Shown in pieces: positions 4,530 to 5,276 of a stretch of DNA of 5,276 nucleotides. Source of the stretch: Bermanella sp051277445. Its GTDB lineage: Bacteria > Pseudomonadota > Gammaproteobacteria > Pseudomonadales > Oceanobacteraceae. The DNA lies in contig JBNMQC010000175.1 in the NCBI GenBank assembly GCA_051277445.1, positions 1 through 5,276 on the forward strand. Reading direction: 5' to 3'. Position 1 is the stretch's first letter. Each line of letters begins with the position of its first letter. The translations under genes were made by a program, and so were the position numbers. The notes under the pieces are model-generated. The model was not told where the DNA came from and made no database searches. It worked only from the letters and a program-made list of their open reading frames with translations.

Positions 4530-5276
4530 ATGTCTCACCACCTAGACGCTATTGTCAACGCGCGTTTACAGGGCAAAGAAGGCCTGTTTAGTTTGGAAAT
4601 GGCTAATGGCCGTTTTACCCAAATACGTCCTCAATTAAACCCTGTTATCCCGACAGAAAAACAATTAGACGCATCCGCCAATCTTGTATGCTCCCCTTTT
4701 GTTGAGCCACACATTCACCTAGATGCAGCGTTGACCGCAGGGGAGCCACGCTGGAACAAAAGCGGTACGTTATTTGAGGGCATTGAATGTTGGTCAGAAC
4801 GTAAAAAGAACTTAAATCAACAGGACGTTATTACTCGTGCCAGCCAAACTCTTGAAATGTTTGCAGCTCACGGCATTCAATACGTACGAACACACGTGGA
4901 TGTCACTGACCCTAAACTCACCGCCCTTAAAGCGATGCTGGAGTTGAAAGAACGTATTGGGCATTTAGTGGATTTACAAATAGTGGCGTTTCCTCAGGAA
5001 GGCATTATTTCCTTTCCAAATGGCAAAGCATTAATGGAAGAGTCAATTCGCCTCGGAGCGGATGTCGTTGGCGGTATCCCCCATTTTGAATTTACTCGAG
5101 ATACAGGTGTGGAATCTGTTCATTGGTTAATGGAATTAGCACACAAACATGACTTAAGCGTGGACGTTCACTGTGATGAAATTGACGACCCTGAATCACG
5201 CTTTTTAGAGGTCCTCGCCGCCAAGGCGCTTAAACTGGATTACGGGACGAGAGTATCCGCCAGTCATACGTGTGCG
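4530..5276 (+). CDS. codA: cytosine deaminase CodA (N-terminal 249 residues, cut by window end)
   Basis: This enzyme converts cytosine to uracil and ammonia and belongs to the amidohydrolase superfamily. The visible 249 codons are in frame to the last base; E. coli CodA has 427 residues. Active-site features are intact: the metal pair in FVEPHIHLD (His61, His63), the substrate Gln in VAFPQEG (Gln156), HCDEIDD with metal His214 and catalytic Glu217, and His246 in SASHT. The metal-binding Asp expected near 313 is outside. Other shared stretches are SGTLFEGIE (78-86), YVRTHVDVTD (118-127), LTALKAMLE (130-138) and GIPHFEFTRD (182-191). Lys136-type alignment runs without gaps against E. coli CodA as far as I can recall it. 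The ATG has TAGGA (4519-4523) six bases upstream. It follows the regulator by 31 bases with no terminator, so it is the third gene of the operon. It acts in the cytoplasm on cytosine brought in by CodB. Confidence 0.97.
   Translation, partial: MSHHLDAIVNARLQGKEGLFSLEMANGRFTQIRPQLNPVIPTEKQLDASANLVCSPFVEPHIHLDAALTAGEPRWNKSGTLFEGIECWSERKKNLNQQDVITRASQTLEMFAAHGIQYVRTHVDVTDPKLTALKAMLELKERIGHLVDLQIVAFPQEGIISFPNGKALMEESIRLGADVVGGIPHFEFTRDTGVESVHWLMELAHKHDLSVDVHCDEIDDPESRFLEVLAAKALKLDYGTRVSASHTCA

Overview
The window looks like a chromosomal stretch from a marine-type gammaproteobacterium of moderate to low GC. This placement is an inference: the codB and codA products resemble those of E. coli, and the small DUF6435-type and DUF2256-type proteins fit that group, but no rRNA or other taxonomic marker is present. 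I see no insertion sequence, integrase, tRNA, rRNA or CRISPR array.

Left part (1-1412, minus strand): a DASH-type cryptochrome/photolyase gene, followed after a single base by the start of a DUF2256-type zinc-knuckle gene that runs off the left edge. The two look co-transcribed. The 190-base gap 1413-1602 must hold the divergent promoters for the cryptochrome gene and the next gene, but I could not assign one convincingly.

Middle part (1603-2314): a 57-residue DUF6435-type protein on the plus strand converges, with a 7-base gap, on a small secreted RTX-repeat protein on the minus strand. A weak terminator hairpin with a T-run lies at the junction and overlaps the 3' end of the RTX gene.

Right part (2315-5276, plus strand): a cytosine-utilisation operon ordered codB (cytosine permease), a short PucR-type regulator, codA (cytosine deaminase, cut by the right edge). 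codB stops on the base before the regulator ATG, and codA follows 31 bases after the regulator. The region upstream of codB holds a well-spaced sigma-54 (-24/-12) promoter candidate. Upstream of that lie two perfect palindromes whose centres are 31 bases apart, at about -79 and -110, where enhancer-binding proteins or repressors commonly bind. The simple reading is that cytosine is imported by CodB and deaminated by CodA to uracil and ammonia as a nitrogen source, under nitrogen-type (RpoN) control with a local PucR-type regulator.

The most unexpected signals are the sigma-54 architecture, the missing central domain of the PucR-type regulator, and two long perfect inverted repeats inside the regulator gene. 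A stand-alone mini-RTX protein with a Sec-type signal peptide is also notable. I found no evidence for a wholly new multi-gene system.
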